Translations under genes and position numbers: made by a program
The notes under the pieces: model-generated
Databases searched by the model: none
What the model was told of the DNA's origin: nothing
What the model saw: the letters and a program-made list of their open reading frames with translations, nothing else
In this document: positions 1 to 49,527 of the stretch, piece after piece
Position numbering within the stretch: the stretch's first letter is position 1
How the letters are laid out: each line of letters starts with the position of its first letter
Assembly: GCA_960531495.1 (NCBI GenBank)
Contig: OY482866.1
Span: forward strand, 10,128,749 to 10,192,748
Direction of reading: 5' to 3'
Length of the DNA: 64,000 nt
Source of the DNA: Zeus faber
Taxonomy: Eukaryota; Chordata; Actinopteri; Zeiformes; Zeidae

Positions 1-25
1 CAACCATCAACTTCTAGAAGTGTAT

Positions 26-58
<33 letters not shown>

Positions 59-132
59 AGAGGATGAGAAGCCCATGAGGAAAGTGAAAACATGTATTCA
101 ATGAACAACGATTTAAGAATATTTAAAGGGAA

Positions 133-136
133 TGTG

Positions 137-188
<52 letters not shown>
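133..188. repeat. (GT)n microsatellite, 56 bp
   Basis: Nearly pure GT dinucleotide run with one GC interruption near its start. Confidence 0.95.
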
Positions 189-189
<1 letters not shown>

Positions 190-391
190 TTGGGGTGGAG
201 TGACAGTGTGAGAGTTGGGAGGTGAGCGACACTCGGGCGCCTTATTAAAACCACCTCTGAAGAAATGGAGCCAGGAAGCAGGTGTTTGGGGCATCAAAAG
301 CGGTAAAGAAAGAAGGCCGATAAAAAAAAAAGATGAAGTCCAAGTGACCTTTCAGACAGAATCCCCTGGAGAGATACAGAGACAAAGACAA

Positions 392-491
<100 letters not shown>

Positions 492-502
492 CTCAGGCTT
501 AC

Positions 503-7805
<7,303 letters not shown>

Positions 7806-8424
7806 GGCCAGCCCAACACACACGCAAAGAAATTTCAATAACGCCAGAAAATGCAGTGGCATATTGAGACGCCAATTTTCATAATTACATCTGGTTCCGA
7901 TTGTCAGAATAATCTATCCCAGCTATTCTTTCTCTTTTTGTCATTTTGAGCACCGTCATTACTTCTGACAGTAGTTTGCAGTTCAGGGTTGATAAAATTG
8001 TGCTGAGCACATTTATTGTATAAATGAAGATGATGAAAATCCAGACTCCTAAAGAAAAAAAATGACACAATTATTTGTCAAACTTCCAACTGTAGTCATG
8101 TAATTACATAATTACACATTTTTGAGGCAAACCATCAAGGATTATCATGTTCTGCCTTGTCAGTTCAATGATTTGATGGAGTCCAAATCTAAAGAGGTAT
8201 TAATAGAATCAAGCTGTGAAAGACATTTTTTTAAGAAAGGCACGGACATGCTCAGTGGCATGAAGGAAGAGAAGTACATTCTCAAATATTTTCAAATTCC
8301 AAAATATAGAAATGAGTGTGCATATATGAAAGTCCATATAACTCTAATGAGCCCTTGCTTGCCCTAATATGATGGGTGCACACATAAAGTTAAATGTGAT
8401 TTGCGGTAAAATATTCACTTTTAA

Positions 8425-9487
8425 TTGCTCTTAGTGTTGGAATTGGGTTTACTGAGCCTAAACATAACCATTAACAGTGAGATCCATTGGACCTTCCGAA
8501 ATACGCAATTATTAATTACAAAGTCATTTTCAGCCGCTAAAATGGACTCAAACCTCCCTCCAAGGAAAGCAGTGGCCATGTTCCGTGTCCAGAATAAAAT
8601 AAAGGCGACCATAAGAAAAATGGACATGTGGGCCAGGCGAGTGGACTGTTCAAATTTTGACTCGTTTGAGAATCTGTCTGATTTTTTGACAAAGGAAGAA
8701 AGGTGGCTTCCCGTCTCTGTGATCAATCATGTCAAAGAGCACTTGCATGGTTTGAGGACCAAGCTGCGCGAATACTTCCCCATCCCAGATGTGCAGTGCA
8801 GCTGGATTGAAAACCCCTTCGCCAGCCACAGTGGCAAGACCCTCGCAGGCCTAAGCGCAAAAGAGAAGGACAATATGGTGGATATCTCCTGCGACAGCAC
8901 ATTGAAACTGGCTTTCTCACAGAAGTGCCTGATAAACCTTTGGCTTCATGTTGCTTCTGAGTATCCCGATCTGTCTGGTAAAGCTGTGTGATTTCTGATG
9001 CCTTTCCCCGAGGATGTATCTCTGTGAGACTGGCTTTTCACTGCTTGTGGCATTGAAGACGGAATATAGCAATAAACTGAATGTTGAGACTGTCGTCCCT
9101 TAAGCTAGACATCAAGCATTTGGTGTCTGCCACGCAACATCAGCCTTCTCATGAGGTGAGTTCATATTAATGTGCTCTGTTATTGTTAGTTTAATCAGTG
9201 CTGGCGTTAGTCGTTAGGCTACATTCAAAACACTGCGCCCTTTGGACAGCGCTTACTAGATACTGTTACTAACGTTACGGGAAAGTTTCATAGGTATAAG
9301 GTTATTTTTAACCCACATAATTTTCTGTTTTACCACTACTGCACTGTGCGTATGAGAATGCATTTGCTTGTTAAAATATACATCCTCTGAGAAAGCACTG
9401 TTTGGCTCCCGTGTTACTTCTGGTGGGCTGTGAACACTTTTGAGATTTTTAAGTGGGCCATGAGTCCGAAAAGGTTGGGAACCGCTG
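8425..9487 (+). mobile_element. Decayed hAT transposase (ZBED5/Charlie-like), 3' part
   Basis: An open frame of 188 codons (8425-8991) contains HLHGLRTKLREYFP, CSWIENPF, ISCDSTLKLAFSQKCLINLW and LHVASEYPDLSGKAV. These blocks are typical of the C-terminal half of ZBED5/Charlie-type hAT transposases. The following dimerisation block (YLCETGFS-like, LALKTEY-like, NKLNVE) is visible at 9014-9110 in other frames, so the gene is shifted and dead. At 9468-9487 the sequence AGGTTGGGAACCGCTGCAG resembles the Charlie-type terminal repeat and probably marks the right end. No matching left end was found. It lies upstream of dnah2 and is not a host gene. Confidence 0.75.
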
Positions 9488-10544
9488 CAGTAGTAGATCT
9501 TACCAGCTCACATCAACACATAAACACAGTTGTTGAGACAATTTGTATGAGAATTGCAGGTAAAGAGACCAATTTCCACAGTAAACCACAATTCTAAAAG
9601 TCTTATCAAGACCTCGGAAAGTCTGCATATCCAGTAAAGGAGCCCGGCTGAGGCTCATGATAAATTTATAACTCCAATTTTCACAACCAATTTCAAAACC
9701 CAGAATTGACAAGAAGCCCTGTGGGGAGAATACTGAACAAATTGTTGGCAGTAGAGCTGCAGGCACCCGGAAAATTTGAAGACAAAAGTAATAAAATAGC
9801 AAAGTCAACAGCTTCATGAACTATTTCTTTCTAGAACTGATGTCCTCTGTCTCCCTCTGTTTTATTTCGCCCTCGCCACCTCACTTGTCAAAGCCCACAG
9901 CGGTCCACTCTTTATTGAAACTTTGATTCAGTTTCCAAAGTTGTCACTTTCTAAGGACTGTGTGCAATAAAGGGGGCAGTTATTGGTAAAGTGAGAGTGA
10001 GAGAATGAAGAATGAAAAAATAAACCTTTACGTGAAAAAAGTAACACTAAAAACTTTAGTGAAAACAGAATTCCTTCACATCGGAGGTTTGAGGAAGCAG
10101 GTAGGGTTGTAATAGTCAAGTCTGAATTTTGAACGACTTGGAGATGGGTTGACTTATCATTAAAAATCCAAAGTCTAAAACCATTAATTTAATATAATTT
10201 TTAATTAATATAAACATAACTGGAGAACCATCTTTTTATTTATTTATTTATTTACCTTTTTTAGTTTCTGAAACAATCAGATTCTCATTCATACCACCTC
10301 AAAGTAAATGCATGAAGCTGAATATAAAAAATGGCACAGATTTACAGTTAATCTTAACACACAATTATATTAAACATGTAAAATGTAAAAGTGCAGTCCA
10401 TTTAAAACTCCTAAGTATAATAGGAGAGCCCAGTGTGAACAATTTTGTAGCATTTTTCGACCTTATACTTGATGTGACTTAATTGACTACGTGCAACACC
10501 GCATGTTGCAAATATGGAACACCTACACAAGGTTTCTCTACTCA
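9488..10544. other. Intergenic, AT-rich, no feature recognised
   Basis: AT-rich sequence with a short TTTA tandem run near 10235-10255. I see no coding potential and no transposon ends. Confidence 0.6.
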
Positions 10545-10639
10545 AATTCATAGTCATAAAATAAACACTAAACAATACAATAAACACTCCACCAATTATT
10601 GCTAGCCACAAGTGCACTTAGAATTTGTTTTTGTGCCTG

Positions 10640-10925
10640 CATGATGAATCATAAGTCACAGAAGTGGTCATCACGTCCAAGTCATAGAACGTCTAGGTTG
10701 CGTAGGCAACCACGGTTCCCCAAGGAAGGACCAGATCTATTACTCATAGGACTGATCGTCACGTCACGTAAACCAATTGAAATACTCTGTATTCACGCCA
10801 GAAAGGGCAGAGGAAGTGACTACGCCATATACTTCATATATTGCGGCCGCTTCCGCTTCCTCCTCTTTTCCCTGCTAAGCGCCTTGGAAGAGCACCATAC
10901 CGCAGCACAGTAATAGATCTGATCC
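10640..10925 (+). repeat. Inverted-repeat-arm segment, copy 1
   Basis: The left arm (about 10690-10745, containing GCAACCACGGTTCCC and AGATCTATTACTC) is the approximate reverse complement of the right arm (about 10905-10960, containing AGTAATAGATCT and CAGGGAACCGTAG). The loop is about 160 bases. The segment recurs in direct orientation at about 13955-14520, split by a SINE, and inverted at 16095-16265. It probably belongs to the ends of the DIRS-like element. Confidence 0.6.
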
Positions 10926-11170
10926 CTCCTCAGGGAACCGTAGTCGCCTACCCAACCGTTTACCATAACACGCCATGTATGGTGATCACCCAAGGGAGGT
11001 TCACGTACCCCCCACTGGAGTGTCTGTCCCAGACACTTGTGTGGACGTGTAAGGAAAAATGCTTGTGGGATACCGAAGTGGTACCGAATGCTTGTGGGAA
11101 GACCGAGTAACATCCAGCATGTAAAAACGCACAAATATGTGTGGGGAGCTCCAAGACACTGCCCGACATA

Positions 11171-12185
11171 TGTGACCCACCGCATACTTAAGTGTCATTT
11201 TGCGGCTTACGACCTTTCTTTCCGCATCATTTGAAAGTGGAGAATCAGAGCTTCCAAACAAGGTGTCACTTGTGCAAATCAAGCAAATATTTTTAAAGCT
11301 ATGAATTGTTAATGACAAGGGTGTTTTCTGAGAAAATCACCTTCAAAGTTTTCCCCCCACACTTGGTTCATTCAGCCAGCTCCCAGAATGCAAATGGTTG
11401 AAGGACTAACAGAGTCAGCTAGTTATCAAATGGCTACTTAACATCCTGCTGAATGGGGCAATGACTGCTTTGTTCTTGTGTTTTGATGTTGAACAGCGTC
11501 ATCATCACACAACTATTTTTGTTTAAAAAAAAAAAGCTTTTATTTAACAGTCAGAATATACAAGTTTTATAAAAGTGGAATTTTTTAGGAGTTTCAAAGT
11601 ACGTAACAACAATGGGCGTATCGTCGGTCTCCTCCAGGGGTTCTTGATAATATTCCGTTTCATCGTCACGTTCAGGTTGAAATCTGCTGTTTGAAATGTT
11701 CTCCAAGTCCGGGATAATATCACATTCAGCAGTGCTGATCGTTCTCAGCATCGCTGTCGGAGGACTGACTATCATCGTGGAAAATGAAGTCCAGTATGTG
11801 CAGCTTGAACTGACTTGGATCTATTGCACTGGTGAGATTAAGGTCCGCGATATGATTTAGATCTTCCTCCACCCGCTTCGATGGTAGACGTTGGTATATG
11901 CCACCTCACAATGATGTCTCTGTTTGTGTGTAAAAGTAGTACGATTTGGGGGTTGAACTTGATCAAAACGATTTTACATGGTGACTTCACATCACATGGA
12001 ATATGGATGAATGATCTTCACCTGGACGGTCGCTGTAAAGGAAACCATTGATTGCCGTTGTTCAGCGCTATTCAGCGTCTCGGTAAGTGAACTGTGTTTC
12101 CCAATGTAATCTCACGGATATATTTAACTCCATGGTTTAACATTTTTCTACTATTTATAAATCAAACTCGATTTTGAAAACACGT
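11171..12185 (-). mobile_element. TGTGACCCACCGCA-ended DNA transposon, copy A
   Basis: The left end is TGTGACCCACCGCATACTTA, matching the terminus of copies C (25839) and D (40217). On the minus strand it retains the 3' part of a coding region of the parent element: VEEDLNHIADLNLTSAIDPS followed by QFKLHILDFIFHDDSQSSDS and a stop soon after, then a poly(A) signal context (TTTTATTTAAC on the plus strand). The right half (11930-12185) matches copy D up to AAATCAAACTCG, after which the right terminus is missing. I do not recognise the transposase family. Confidence 0.65.
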
Positions 12186-12239
12186 GCCTGCTGCTCGCCT
12201 ACACATTTAGCCCAGTCTTACCAGCAGCAAGGTCGTTTT

Positions 12240-13700
12240 CAGTAGACCTTTGGTGTAGTGGCCGCTTTCCCCTGCAGGAACTGCAATATTGGCCCTAAAG
12301 GGCAGTCGGAGGGAGCTGTAACCGCTGTTCATACCACCGGGCAAGAATACGCCACCTCAGTGTGTCTTGGAAGCGTGTAGAGGGTGCCCTGGGGCTCTGT
12401 TTAGTAGCAACCACCGCATCCCAGAGGCCTGAAGGTAGGAGCTTCTCCCTCTCAGGTACCAGGCCCGAAGGCACCATCGGCCCGGGCCAGATGCCAAATC
12501 GTTCCGCACGCCTGCATGAGTAGATCTCACCAGAGGGGGGGCTCCCACGAGGGGCTCACACTCATGTCGGACAGATCAGCGAACTATGGAAGGCTGGGCC
12601 AATAAGGGACTGCCACCCGCAGCACCAGGTTGTTCTCCCGCACCCTGTCCAGCACCCGCTGAATGAGTGCCACAGGGGGAAAGCGTAGAGTAACCAGCGA
12701 TTCCATGCCCAACGGTAGAAGGGAAAACCATAGCGTGCACTGCGTTGTCTCACGCGACGTAAACAGGCTGGCAGGAAGTGCTCTAGACCTAATAGCACCA
12801 TGTGCAGCTCTAACACGTTTATGTGGTGTCACACTCGTGTTATTGTCCACTGCCTGTTGGCTGTCGCGCCATTGTAGACGGCTCCGCACCACGTGGTGGA
12901 TGCGTCTGTGGTGATGGTGGAGTGATACAAAATGCTCCCCAGCGCAGATCCCGCACGAAGGAACCGTGCACTTCTCCACACTGACAATGCCCTCTTGCAC
13001 CTCGGTGACATCGTCACCCTGCATGCTTGTTCTTCACTGGATGGAATTGCTTGGTCGCGTACCACCCTTGGAAAGCCCTGGTTCACAGCATGCTGAGGGG
13101 TAGCACCATGGCCGCTGACGCCATCATGCCCAGTAGTTTCTGACACAAAAATGACGTCACTGACCGTCCATGTATGAACTGTGGTGCGCATGACTTGATG
13201 GCCTGAGCCCTGGCTGGGGATATGCGGACCATCATAGAAACCAAGTTGAATTGCCCAGAAAAGAGGTGTGTTGGCTTGTGATTAATACACTTTTCTTCAT
13301 GTTGATCGTGAAGCTCAGACTTCCCAGTAGAGAAAGGGTTAATCTGGCCACCTGTCTGACTTCTTTCTGGGACTGGCTGCAGATGAGCCAATCGTCCAGG
13401 TAGTTTTACACTCTCACCCCCTGCTGGCGTAGCAGTGCTTTTGCCGCATCAACATATTTTGTGAAGACCGGTGGGGCTAGAGAGAGACCAACGGGAGCAT
13501 AAGGTACTCGTAGGCTCTCCCCTGAAAGCCAAAGCATAGGTACTTCCTGTATGGGGGGTGAAGGAAGTATGTGAAAGTATGCGTCTGTGGGAGTCTCTGC
13601 CCAGGTACGGGGTGAGTGAGGGAGATGGAGTCATTCTGGCACTGGTTTGCCGGCATGGTAGGGTTTTTATTGTAACAATAAACAGAAAGGCTCACTGGCT
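12240..13700 (-). mobile_element. DIRS-type retroelement fossil: RT and RNase H remains
   Basis: Minus-strand peptide blocks match the DIRS group of tyrosine-recombinase retrotransposons. An RT block reads YEYLMLPLVSL. The RT active site N-Y-L-D-D-W is at about 13383-13406. A KLLGMMASAAMVLPL-type block follows, then RNase H-like TTDASTTWCGAVYN and the PPVALIQRVLDRVRENNL block that follows RNase H in fish DIRS elements. The left part reaches a RAPSTR-like start of the recombinase region. The element is old and broken in several places. Confidence 0.75.
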
Positions 13701-14178
13701 AAAAGGATAAATAATAAACAGTGATCGCAATCAATCAGGGTGCAGGAGGAATAACACTCCAGTCTGGCTCTTGGTCAGCTGACGAGCCTCTACACCAATC
13801 CCTGCAAGACAGACAAACATAAAGAAAGCTCCGTGCCCTGGATTGAACCTATCAGCACCGTCATAAATTCATGGTCATAAAATAAACAAAACTACACTAT
13901 TGTTGCTCACCACTAGTGCACTAATAATTTGTTTTTGTGGCTGCATGATGAATGATAAGTCTAGGAAAGGGGTCATCACATCCAAGTCATAAAACGTTGC
14001 GTAGGTTGCTAAGGGAACCACGGCTCCCTTAGGAGGGACCAGATCAATTCTAGAGCTCGATCTATTCATGAGACTGATCGTCGGATCACGTAATCAAATC
14101 TAAACACTCTGAATTCACGCCTTAACAGGCAGAGGAAGTGAACCCCCCGTGGGCATACTGTATATCTGAGCTACCATC

Positions 14179-14390
14179 GGGGATGGTAGCTCAGGAGGTA
14201 GAGCTGGTGGTCTAGTGATCTAAAGGTTGTTGGTTCGATCCCAGGCTCCTCCTGCTAGCATGCTGTAGTGTCCTTGAGCAAGACAATTAACCCCTAATTG
14301 CTCCTGATGGCTGCGTCCGTCGGTGTTTGAACAATTGTAAGTCGCTTTGGATAAAAGTGTCTGGTAAATGTAATGTAATGTATATTGCAG
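14179..14390 (+). mobile_element. tRNA-derived SINE
   Basis: The head has a pol III A box (GGTAGCTCAGGAGGTAGAGC) and a B box (GGTTCGATCCC). The tail contains the fish SINE block GTAAGTCGCTTTGGATAAAA and ends in short TAATG repeats (GTAATGTAATGTA). It interrupts the second copy of the 1.6-kb duplicated block. The bases before it (14168-14178) are an exact reverse complement of its first bases (14182-14192), forming an 11-bp hairpin. It is not a true tRNA: the middle does not fold as a cloverleaf. Confidence 0.8.
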
Positions 14391-14561
14391 CTCGACTTAT
14401 GCGTCTTCCTCTTTTCGCCGTTGAGCGCCTCGGAAGGTTACCATACTGCAGCGCAGTAATAGATCTAAACCCTCCTCAGGGAACCGTGGTTGCCTACGCA
14501 ACCTAGACATTTCCTCTCGCAGGAACTGTGATCTATTACTCATGGAAACGTATAACATAGG

Positions 14562-15475
14562 TAACCCACCACATACCTTAGTGTCATTTGGCGGCTTTAA
14601 AAAAAAATTCCGCATCATTTGAAAGTGGAGAGCATCCAAACAAGGTGTCACTTGTGCAAGTCAAGAAAATATTTTTAAAGCTATGACTTGTTAATGACAA
14701 GGGTGTGGCAAAACGTGTTTGATATAATCACCTTCAAAGTTTCCCCCACATTTGGGTTCATTCAGCCAGCTCCCAGAATGAAAATTTGGTTGGAGGACAA
14801 ACAAAGCTACATTGCTACTTAACATAATGGTGAATGGGGCAATCACTGCTTTGTTTTGTGTTTTGAGGGAATATTGAACAGCGTCATCAACACACAACTA
14901 TTTTTGTTTTTAAAAAAGCTTTCATTTAACAGTAAGAATGTACATGTTTTATAAAAGTGGAATTATTTAGGAGTTTAAAAGTACAGACAACACAACAAAA
15001 AGTCTTGGAAAATCTGAAATCTGAAAATCTGCCAATCACCAACCTCAACGGACTTCATCACATCATGTTTTTGTTTTCTGCATCATTTGAAAGTGGAGAA
15101 TCAGAGCATCCAAACAAGGTGTCATCACGTCATCAACTTCTTCTGTTGTAACAACAACGGGCGTATCGTGGGTCTCCTCTGATGGTTCTTGAAAAAAAAT
15201 TTCGTTTCATCGTCACGTTCAGGTTGAAATCCGCTGTTTGAAATGTCCGGGATAATATCAGTCCAGTAAGCGCTGCTTACACTGACTTGGATGTATCGCA
15301 CTGGTCAGATTAAGGTCCGCGATATGATTTAGATTTTCCTCCACCCGCTTCTCGTAATCCATAACAACACGGAGACAAAAGTTTTCATAGACAAGTGAAA
15401 CCAGTGGATCCTCGTCTTGTTTACGGAAGCGATGTCAGCATTTCTTCTTCGACTGTACAAGTTGGTATACGCCCC
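14562..15475 (-). mobile_element. TGTGACCCACCGCA-type DNA transposon, copy B
   Basis: Aligns with copy A from a decayed left end (GTAACCCACCACATACCTTA) through the CATTTGAAAGTGGAGA block. The minus-strand coding remnant reads DPLVSLVYENFCLRVVMDYE then KRVEENLNHIADLNLTSAIH, extending the coding part seen in copy A. A 60-base piece (15078-15122) repeats an internal segment, suggesting an internal duplication. No right terminus is visible. Confidence 0.6.
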
Positions 15476-15479
15476 CTCC

Positions 15480-16090
15480 ACAAGGCAGACTTGGCATGGG
15501 CTTCTTCACCAAGCCTAAGCTCTGTCCTGGGGTGAGTCAGCCAGCGAAGAGTCTTTCTGCCAGGGGGAAGGTCAGGTAGCCTAGCTCCTGGGCCTGTTCC
15601 AGGTGGCGGTATGCCTCAAACCCCCTCACCAGTGTGCGTGGAATCGGAATTCCAACACTTCACAAGTTCCGCGGGGACAGAAGAGAGGGATGGTCGGCGC
15701 TTCTTGGCGGGGGGCTCCAGCGTAGAACTCCGTCAAGCATGGACACAGCCATGTCTGGGACTGCTGCGGTGGGGAAAGCCAACTTTCTGGCCGCGTGCTG
15801 GGAGACCTCCAGGAGCTCGGCCTCCAGCAGCCTCGGGGGGCCGAGGACAGGCAGGAGCTCGGCCGGAGGCCCGGGGAAGCTTTCCTCCTCATCTCACTCG
15901 TCCGAGTCTGACGATTCCATCAGAGTTCGTGGGAGCTGGGCTAAAATTAGGAGGAGTGGCAGCGCAAACGGGAGCAGCTCTTTTGCCGATGCTAGCCGGG
16001 GGAGCGCGCGTGAAGCACGAAATATGATTGTCTCAGTATTGATTCTTCTGATGCAAAGTAAGAAAAGAGGAGGAAGCAGAAGTTGACCCA
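15480..16090 (-). mobile_element. DIRS-like fossil: gag-like remains
   Basis: On the minus strand the block ELLEVSQHAARKLAFPTAA followed by a proline-rich LDGVLRWSPPP-type stretch resembles the DIRS gag region that precedes an RT in fish elements. It lies upstream of the RT remains in the same orientation, separated by inserted repeats. The reading is broken. Confidence 0.5.
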
Positions 16091-16094
16091 CAAG

Positions 16095-16265
16095 ATATAC
16101 CCACAGGGGCGGGAAGGAAGTGTTGCGTCATCTCTTCCTCTGCCTTTTCAGGCGTGAATGCAGAGCGTTTCGATTGGATAAAGTGATCTGACGATCAGTC
16201 CCATGAATAATAGATCGCAGTCCCTGAGATAGGGAACCGAACCGCGCGGTAAGTTCCAAACGTTA
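16095..16265 (-). repeat. Inverted copy of the arm segment (probable DIRS-like terminal repeat)
   Basis: The stretch with GGCGTGAATGCAGAG, ACGATCAGTCCCATGAA and TAATAGATC is the reverse complement of the segment at about 10715-10830 (TTACTCATAGGACTGATCGT, GTATTCACGCC, GCAGAGGAAGTGA). Inverted ends fit the DIRS group. Confidence 0.6.
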
Positions 16266-17165
16266 CCCAAATATCACTGCCAGGCTCTCTGCCACAAGTC
16301 TTGTGCAGATACAATTATGGAAAGAAATGAGAATTAATTTTTTCAGGCATCAAACAGTTGATGCATTTTAAAGTGGGCATGTACAGTACATCAAGTGCTA
16401 GCCTGCTCTGGTTTTGCCGTTCTGGAGTTGGACCCAGTCTCGCTGTCAGGAGAGACACACATCAGACACAGTCTCTCTTAATCAACTCAATCTCTCACAA
16501 TTTTGTTCACTGCCAGTTGAGACACTGCTGGCACCGCCCACCAAGATCACATCACACAACTACACACTCCTTCAAACTACACCCAATGACATTGCCATTC
16601 CCCTGGTCGAAGGGTGACCTTACCCCTTGCTGGTGTAGGCCAAGGTGATGGCCTCAGCAATACAAGGGAATAGCCGCTGCTTTCACAGGGCTTTGCCTCG
16701 TGCAGGATTAGTTTAACAAACAGCTGGTCACATAGGCGCATAGTGTTTTTCCCCTTGAATTATTCCTTGGCCAGGTGGCCGTGGGATGCCGTTGATTTAT
16801 AGGTCAAATGTGGGCTTGTGAAACCATTAAAGACCGTACAGTGATTAAGGGCTATCAATAAACTTGACCGTAACAAACTTATTGGACCTAGATCGTGCAA
16901 CCTATGCTGCTCCTCGGAAGCAAAGGGAGGAGGAATAAAAGGAAAAAAAGCTATTGAGCAGTGAGATATAGGCATGACCTTAGGTAAAAATGCCGCATTA
17001 GGGCGCAGCGTGACCTTTGAGTCACCCAGGGCAAACACATTACAAGAATGCACAAACAGGGCATCACCTACACACTTAGAATCTGAAGCAAGGAGCAAGG
17101 CAGTCTTGTATGAAATTAACTTCATATTTATAGCCTATTGGTTCATACTGGAGACCAAAATTAGG
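16266..17165. other. Intergenic, no feature recognised
   Basis: Mixed-composition sequence. Short open frames show no recognisable family. Confidence 0.5.
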
Positions 17166-17932
17166 GTCTCAGGTGGAAAAGTTTGGCCGGCCTGGCTGGA
17201 GTCCTGACGGCTTGCGCCTGGTGGCTTGGGATGTGCTGCGACCTGGCGTGGCTGCAGAGCGCGCCGCTGGGTGCCTTCCGGGGGGCCCCTGGGGGGACTG
17301 CTTGCTGTTGTGGGTGTGGGTTGGGGTGCGGGGGGTGGCTGTTGGCCTTTTGCTTCTGCGGTGCAGTGCTGGTGTAACATCGAGGTGCCCCGCGCTGGGC
17401 ACACGCTGCTACGTGTATGGGCACTTGGCACTCACGCCGGGTGGGGCGTCTGGTCGGCTGCGGTGGGGCGGGCCTCCCCCTTGTGTGGGGCGTGGGGGTC
17501 CTGCCAGCCCGCCCATGGGGCGAGCGGCTCGGGCAGAGTGTCGGTCTGTCGCCGTGGCGCCGCGATCCGGGCCAGCGGTCCGTGCCTTGCGCCCGTGGCC
17601 CGGGTTCTGTGCCAGTGGCTGCGTCTTGTGCCTACACCCAGGGGTTGGTTGTATGTGTGCACCCCTGGGGTGCGGGGTCTCCTCGTGCTCCCTGGGACTG
17701 GGTCATGCTCCCCGGGGCTGGGCGTGGGGGTTGCTCAAAGGCCCTCTGACTTCTCTGGCGGCCTGGGGGTCTCTGTGGCCGAAGGGCAGGGTACCCGGGG
17801 ATTCCCTGCAGCCAAGGGGTGTCCACGGGGCTGTGGAGTTCGGGGGGTCTTGGGGGCCCCTTCCGCTGCTTGGAGGCGTCGCAACATAATACCGACCTTC
17901 TACACCAGTACCAAAGGGGATAAGTCATGTGT

Positions 17933-17963
<31 letters not shown>

Positions 17964-18480
17964 TCAAGTGCACCCCAGCACCCTCCTGGTTGTACTCCTT
18001 TCCTCCCTCAATTGCTGCTATAATTATGACAGGAAGAGGCCACGTGACCAGTTTTAGTTCCAGTTTTCCTGGACCTAATTCACTGTTTTTCAATACATGT
18101 TGTCATCCAGTGTTCATGTTTTTGTGTAAATGTTGTTTGTTTCTATGTTTATTTGTCTCACCGTTGTGATTCTCCCCCTCTTGGAGTAGTGATAAGTTGT
18201 TTATAGACCCAAACATGATAAACAGTTCTCCAAAGAGGGGGGTTGGTGGTGGCTCTCCATAACCATAACTGTGCTCTTGTCATCCCACAGGTCGTCCACA
18301 GGACAGAGTTATTGCAGCAGTTATTGATGATTTAAGAATCAATAAAGAGTTGCATTGCAGCTTGAGAACTTGAACTCCACTTGCAGACTAACTCTGTCCT
18401 GAGTGTAATAGCATACAAATACTCTGTGTTGTATGCCCAGCATGCTGACAGCACAGGTTAAAAAGAAAAAGAAAAAAAAA
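17166..18480 (+). mobile_element. Probable non-LTR retroposon 3' region with A-rich tail
   Basis: A 700-base G-rich block (17173-17890) is followed by a (CA)n run (17935-17961), an A/T-balanced segment, and a 190-base terminal part (18268-18459) that ends in an A-rich tail (18459-18482). The terminal part recurs at 36968-37160, again followed by an A/T-rich tail but with a different left flank, as expected of a 5'-truncated retrocopy. All three forward frames in the G-rich block are open for about 700 bases because of composition, so the 238- and 265-codon frames are not taken as genes. Confidence 0.5.
18268..18459 (+). repeat. Dispersed 190-bp repeat, copy 1
   Basis: Begins near ACTGTGCTCTTGTCATCCCA and ends near CAGCATGCTGACAGCACA. 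It is nearly identical to 36968-37160. It contains an acceptor-like TCATCCCACAG followed by an open stretch GRPQDRVIAAVIDDLRINKE. Confidence 0.85.
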
Positions 18481-18482
18481 AA

Positions 18483-49527
<31,045 letters not shown>

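Larger units (their letters stand above)
10545..16265. mobile_element. Nested repeat cluster around a DIRS-like fossil
   Basis: Several layers are interleaved. DIRS-type pol remains (12240-13700) and gag-like remains (15480-16090) lie on the minus strand. A 1.6-kb block occurs twice in direct orientation (about 10545-12185 and 13868-15475). Each copy consists of a segment with inverted-repeat arms followed by a TGTGACCC-type transposon. A third, inverted copy of the arm segment lies at 16095-16265. A SINE sits inside the second block. Inverted terminal sequences fit the DIRS group, but the order of events cannot be settled by reading alone. Confidence 0.6.

Noticed and set aside
14182-14260. 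tRNA-like sequence with A and B boxes (also 42952-43022)
   Set aside because: Cloverleaf pairing is not kept and SINE bodies follow; these are SINE heads, not tRNA genes.
17173-17889. 238-codon Gly/Arg/Cys-rich frame
   Set aside because: All three forward frames are open together, which reflects G-rich composition; no domain is recognisable.
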